Below are positions 61,320-64,000 of a stretch of DNA of 64,000 nucleotides, piece by piece. The position numbers were made by a program, and so were the translations under genes. Location: assembly GCA_041300525.1 (NCBI GenBank), contig JBGLNJ010000001.1, forward strand, positions 3,410,001-3,474,000, read 5' to 3'. The DNA comes from JBGLNJ01 sp041300525. GTDB taxonomy: Bacteria > Chloroflexota > Anaerolineae > Fen-1058. The notes under the pieces are model-generated. The model had not been told where the DNA came from. It did no database searches and saw only the letters and a program-made list of their open reading frames with translations. Numbering within the stretch: the first letter of the stretch is position 1; every line of letters starts with the position of its first letter.

Positions 61320-62429
61320 GCTCATGCCACAATTGGAGGCGGCAATGTCAACGCCGCTATCGAGGTGAACGCCACGGTAGGCGGCGGCGCTGGCAACATC
61401 GCTGGCGAGCGACACTCGACAGTCGGCGGGGGTACCTCCAACATTGCCAGCGGCTTTGCGGCCACCATCGCCGGAGGCTTGCACAATACTGCCAGCGCGG
61501 CCTACGCCACGGCCGGTGGGGGCATGATGAACGTCGTCAGCGGAACTGAAGCGACGGTCGGCGGAGGCGCTGGCAACATTGCCAGCGGCGACCTGGCTAC
61601 CGTCGCCGGAGGGCTGTACAACCGCGTAGCCGATAACTATGGCACGATCAGTGGAGGCAGGTCAAACATCGTCGGGAATATGAACGGCGATCCTGCAGAT
61701 GCGACATACGCCACGGTCGGCGGGGGCGACGTCAATGTCGCCAGCGGCTCGTTCTCTGTTATTCCTGGCGGTCTCTCCAACGTCGCGGCTGGCGACTATA
61801 GTATCGCGGCCGGGCGCCGCGCTGATATTGGCCCGGCCCATCATGGCGCTTTCCTTTATGCCGATTCGAGCGATTTTGACTTTCGCTCCGCCGCAGCTAA
61901 TGAATTTGCGGTGCGCGCAACGGGTGGCGTCCGCTTTGTGACGGCGATTGACGCTGCGGGCAATCCCAATGCCGGTGTGCGCCTTGCCGAGGGAAGCGGC
62001 TCGTGGGCATCCTTGAGCGACCGCAATGCCAAAACCGGCTTCGCTCCTGTAGATGGGCTTGCGATCCTGAAACGTGTGGCAGGGCTTGCCATCACGACTT
62101 GGAGCTACAAAACGCAATCCCCCTCTATACGGCACATCGGCCCGATGGCGCAGGACTGGGCCGTCTTGGGCGTGGGCGAGGACGACGCATACATCAACTC
62201 GGTGGACGCAGATGGAATAGCCCTGGCGGCAATCCAGGGGCTTTATCAGGTTATACAGGACAAGGATGCTCAAATAAAAGCCCAGCAACAACACATCGAG
62301 ACGATGGAAGCTGAAATCGCCCATCAACAAAACCATCTTGCCGCACTGGAAGCCCGCCTGACGGCAATGGAAAAGAGGTTGCTCGAACCGCCATCCAGCG
62401 CGCCAACACCCACACGGGAAACTCGGTAA
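61320..62429 (+). pseudogene. Surface protein with YadA-head-like repeats, peptidase S74 chaperone and coiled coil; N-terminus missing
   Basis: About ten short repeats of the form ATVGGGxxNxASGxxATVAGG (e.g. GEATVGGGAGNIASG-like) build a left-handed beta-roll like trimeric adhesin heads. Then FAVRATGGVRFVTAI and SDRNAKTGFAPVDGLAILKR form the peptidase S74 intramolecular chaperone (Ser/Lys dyad region), with GPMAQDW and DADGIALAAIQGLYQV. A final trimeric coiled coil (QIKAQQQHIETMEAEIAHQQ) follows. S74 domains trimerise tail-spike-like proteins and then cleave themselves off. The signal peptide and start are missing at ~61320. Confidence 0.8.
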
Positions 62430-62461
62430 AAGATCCGTTGAGGCTGCCCGAGGAGATAGCA

Positions 62462-63112
62462 ATGAAGAAAAAGTCTTTGAGAACTTGGAAGTTGTTTACT
62501 CTCGTGGCGCTCATCATTTTGACCATGCTCGTTGCCTGCCAATCCGGCGCTCAGCCCACGACGCCTGAAACGGCAACCGGCACGCCAGCGCCGCCGAACA
62601 GTCCACCTCCAACGTCACAAGTTACACCCGCGCCGACAGATGATTGGTTTGCGCTGTTCCAGAGAACACCGTTCCCCTATACCACGCCACTCCCTCCGTC
62701 AACGCGAACAATCCTGGACGGCGCCTACGCCAAGCTCGACCCCAGCGAGGCTGAGCATTTTCATTGCAGACGCTGTCCGGATTATGCTCCGGAAGGTGGA
62801 ATATGGAAATTGAGCCTGGATAAAGGGGTGTTCCGGATGTTCTATCAGGTCACGGGCTGGCGGAGTATCGGGTCATTCACCGTATCGGGAGACCGGTTGA
62901 CGCTCTTCAATGACCCATACTGCACCGACGACGTCGGCGACTATACGTGGAAACTGGAACACGGGGCCTTGACTCTGCAAGTGATCAAAGATGAATGTGC
63001 GATCCGTCTGCGTGCAATGAATCTGACCATGCTCCCGTGGCTTTCGTGCCAACCACCTAATACGGAAGCGGCCGTTACCGATCATTGGCTCAAGCCACCC
63101 GGTTGCCAATAG
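62462..63112 (+). CDS. Exported lipoprotein, hypothetical
   Basis: 216 residues: KLFTLVALIILTMLVAC is a lipoprotein signal with lipobox LVAC (Cys ~25). A T/P linker (TTPETATGTPAPPNSPPPTS) and a ~140-residue domain follow, with FHCRRCPDYAPEGGIWKLSL, FRMFYQVTGWRSIGSFTVSG and YCTDDVGDYTWKLEHGALTL. This is a lipocalin-like beta sheet with four cysteines. It lies 32 bases after the S74 protein and shares its orientation. Function unknown. Confidence 0.75.
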   Translation: MKKKSLRTWKLFTLVALIILTMLVACQSGAQPTTPETATGTPAPPNSPPPTSQVTPAPTDDWFALFQRTPFPYTTPLPPSTRTILDGAYAKLDPSEAEHFHCRRCPDYAPEGGIWKLSLDKGVFRMFYQVTGWRSIGSFTVSGDRLTLFNDPYCTDDVGDYTWKLEHGALTLQVIKDECAIRLRAMNLTMLPWLSCQPPNTEAAVTDHWLKPPGCQ

Positions 63113-63132
63113 AAGCGGCCACAAATATCAGC

Positions 63133-63158
63133 CCCCCGGACTTGCCGGGGGTCTTTTT
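63133..63158 (+). terminator. Rho-independent terminator after the lipoprotein gene
   Basis: CCCCCGG-ACTTG-CCGGGGG is a perfect 7 bp GC stem followed by TCTTTTTAT. It overlaps the stop codon of gcvT on the other strand. Confidence 0.92.
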
Positions 63159-64000
63159 ATCCACCGCTCTTTTTGCGTTTGGGCATCCGGCTGAGTACGG
63201 TGATCGTTTCCATGCCCAGCACCCGGTCGCCAAAAGTCATTTCATTGCGTGGCTTGTCTTCTTCGTGTGCGGGCAGCCCAGCTACCCACAGCGGCGTGCC
63301 CTCTGGAGTGTATTTGAACAGGACAAACGCCTGGCCGGTAAAACAACCTTCGGTGTCTATCGCGCACGACAGCACCTTGCCGACGACCTTGCTGCGCTTG
63401 TCTACTACCAGGTCAAGTTGCTTGGGCATTCGCACATTCTTTTCGTCCACGCGAAAGCGGACGACCTGGCCCTTCATCTCGGCCCGGTGCGCGATGAATG
63501 CAGCGCGCCCGATAAAGAACGGTTTGTAGAGCTTGGCAAACTTGCCAAAGCCCGCGTCGTCCGGCGTGAGGCTCAGTGGCCCGGCCACCTCGTGGCCGTA
63601 GAGCGGCAAGCCCGCTTCAGTGCGCAGGCTGTCGCGCGCCCCCAAGCCAATTGGCTTGAGCCCGAATGGCTCGCCGGCCGCCATGATCTTATTCCACAAG
63701 TCCGGCGCGCGGTCGGGGTGGACGAGAATCTCAAAACTGAGCGGCTCGCCCGTATAGCCGGTGCGCGAGATGAGCACATCGTGTCCGGCCAGCGTGCCCT
63801 CGCACAATCGAGCGCGCTTGAGCGATTGGATTTGCGCGGCAAACTCGCGTGTGTTGGCCAGCGTTAGGAGAATCTCGCGCGATTTCGGCCCTTGCAGCGG
63901 AATGTCCACTCGACACTCGTCGCCCCAACGCCGGTCGCGCAAGTCGCGCAGGGTTACCTGGCCGCGCCACCGAATCCAGGGCCGCTCGCGATCAAGGGTG
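63157..64000 (-). CDS. gcvT: Glycine cleavage system T protein-like aminomethyltransferase, C-terminal part (runs off window)
   Basis: The reverse strand reads DIPLQGPKSREILLTLANTR, LISRTGYTGEPLSFEILVHP, LKPIGLGARDSLRTEAGLPL and YGHEV. This is the folate-binding GcvT core with the RTGYTGE and GLGARDSLR-E-G-L-Y-G-x-E motifs. The C-terminal OB domain is YKPFFIGRAAFIAHRAEMKG and GCFTGQAFV. GcvT transfers the methylene group to tetrahydrofolate. The frame is open to the window edge, so the N-terminal ~100 residues are outside. A related DMGDH/sarcosine-oxidase-like role is possible. Confidence 0.85.
   Translation of the reverse strand, partial: TLDRERPWIRWRGQVTLRDLRDRRWGDECRVDIPLQGPKSREILLTLANTREFAAQIQSLKRARLCEGTLAGHDVLISRTGYTGEPLSFEILVHPDRAPDLWNKIMAAGEPFGLKPIGLGARDSLRTEAGLPLYGHEVAGPLSLTPDDAGFGKFAKLYKPFFIGRAAFIAHRAEMKGQVVRFRVDEKNVRMPKQLDLVVDKRSKVVGKVLSCAIDTEGCFTGQAFVLFKYTPEGTPLWVAGLPAHEEDKPRNEMTFGDRVLGMETITVLSRMPKRKKSGG

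Overview
The window is GC-rich bacterial DNA and most resembles an anaerobic or facultatively anaerobic member of the Chloroflexota (Anaerolineae-like). The pointers are four large GT39-type membrane proteins, a DUF5647 protein, an XPB/Ssl2-N-type helicase-associated protein, NB-ARC/TPR regulators, a bacterial alpha-2-macroglobulin, a fused CbiQ-CbiO cobalt/nickel transporter and a MinD/NifX/ferredoxin cluster typical of anaerobes. This assignment is inference from gene content; no rRNA is present.

Layout: 0-5.7 kb holds the start of pheT, pieces of a MraY/WecA-type transferase and a GT39-like protein, DUF5647, an HNH nuclease, a full GT39 protein and a nucleotidyltransferase pair. 5.8-10.7 kb has a VOC remnant, truncated selA, a HicB-like antitoxin, a DUF559 nuclease, tsaD and a helicase-associated protein. 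10.8-15.8 kb has a truncated alpha-2-macroglobulin, a 1.3 kb non-coding stretch with repeats, a CARDB-like secreted protein and a LuxR fragment. 15.8-20.7 kb has a flavoprotein/ferredoxin pair followed by a Dpp-type peptide ABC transporter. 20.6-25.5 kb has tRNA-Thr with the first 33 codons of tuf, DUF1330, a leuB remnant, a nitrilase, a YgiT zinc finger and CbiQO. 25.5-37.2 kb carries a propeller/IPT protein, an anti-sigma-like ATPase, an NB-ARC regulator and two multidomain sensor kinases. 37.4-43 kb has a second Dpp transporter, an AAA ATPase, a methyltransferase piece and a LysM protein. 43-47 kb has two tandem GT39 proteins. 47.4-53.9 kb has two XRE-cupin regulators, ArsR, a NifX/ferredoxin/DUF5320/MinD cluster, Trm112, DUF123 and a HEAT protein. 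53.9-64 kb has a large membrane protein, an MFS start, a metalloprotease, an SDR, surface proteins including one with a peptidase S74 domain, and gcvT.

The most striking property is that about seventeen genes stop or start abruptly in mid-domain, at points where two unrelated coding sequences abut. Every such joint preserves order and orientation: convergent genes lose their 3' ends, divergent genes lose their 5' ends, and same-strand genes lose the middle. Several joints sit exactly on repeated DNA (tuf, IPT repeats, a duplicated kinase core). The simplest reading is a scaffold whose unsequenced gaps were removed; serial genomic deletion is the alternative. Gene truncations here should therefore not be taken as biology without read support.

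Independent of that, the window carries several families of small palindromic repeats. These include a ~109 bp MITE-like element in three copies (two with perfect 8 bp target duplications), a related covarying hairpin, an ~85 bp repeat, and a hairpin array lying in frame inside a GT39 gene. No complete, clearly new defence or metabolic system could be demonstrated. The best candidates for follow-up are the MITE family, the stuttering-word repeats, the flavoprotein-transporter operon and the NifX/MinD cluster.
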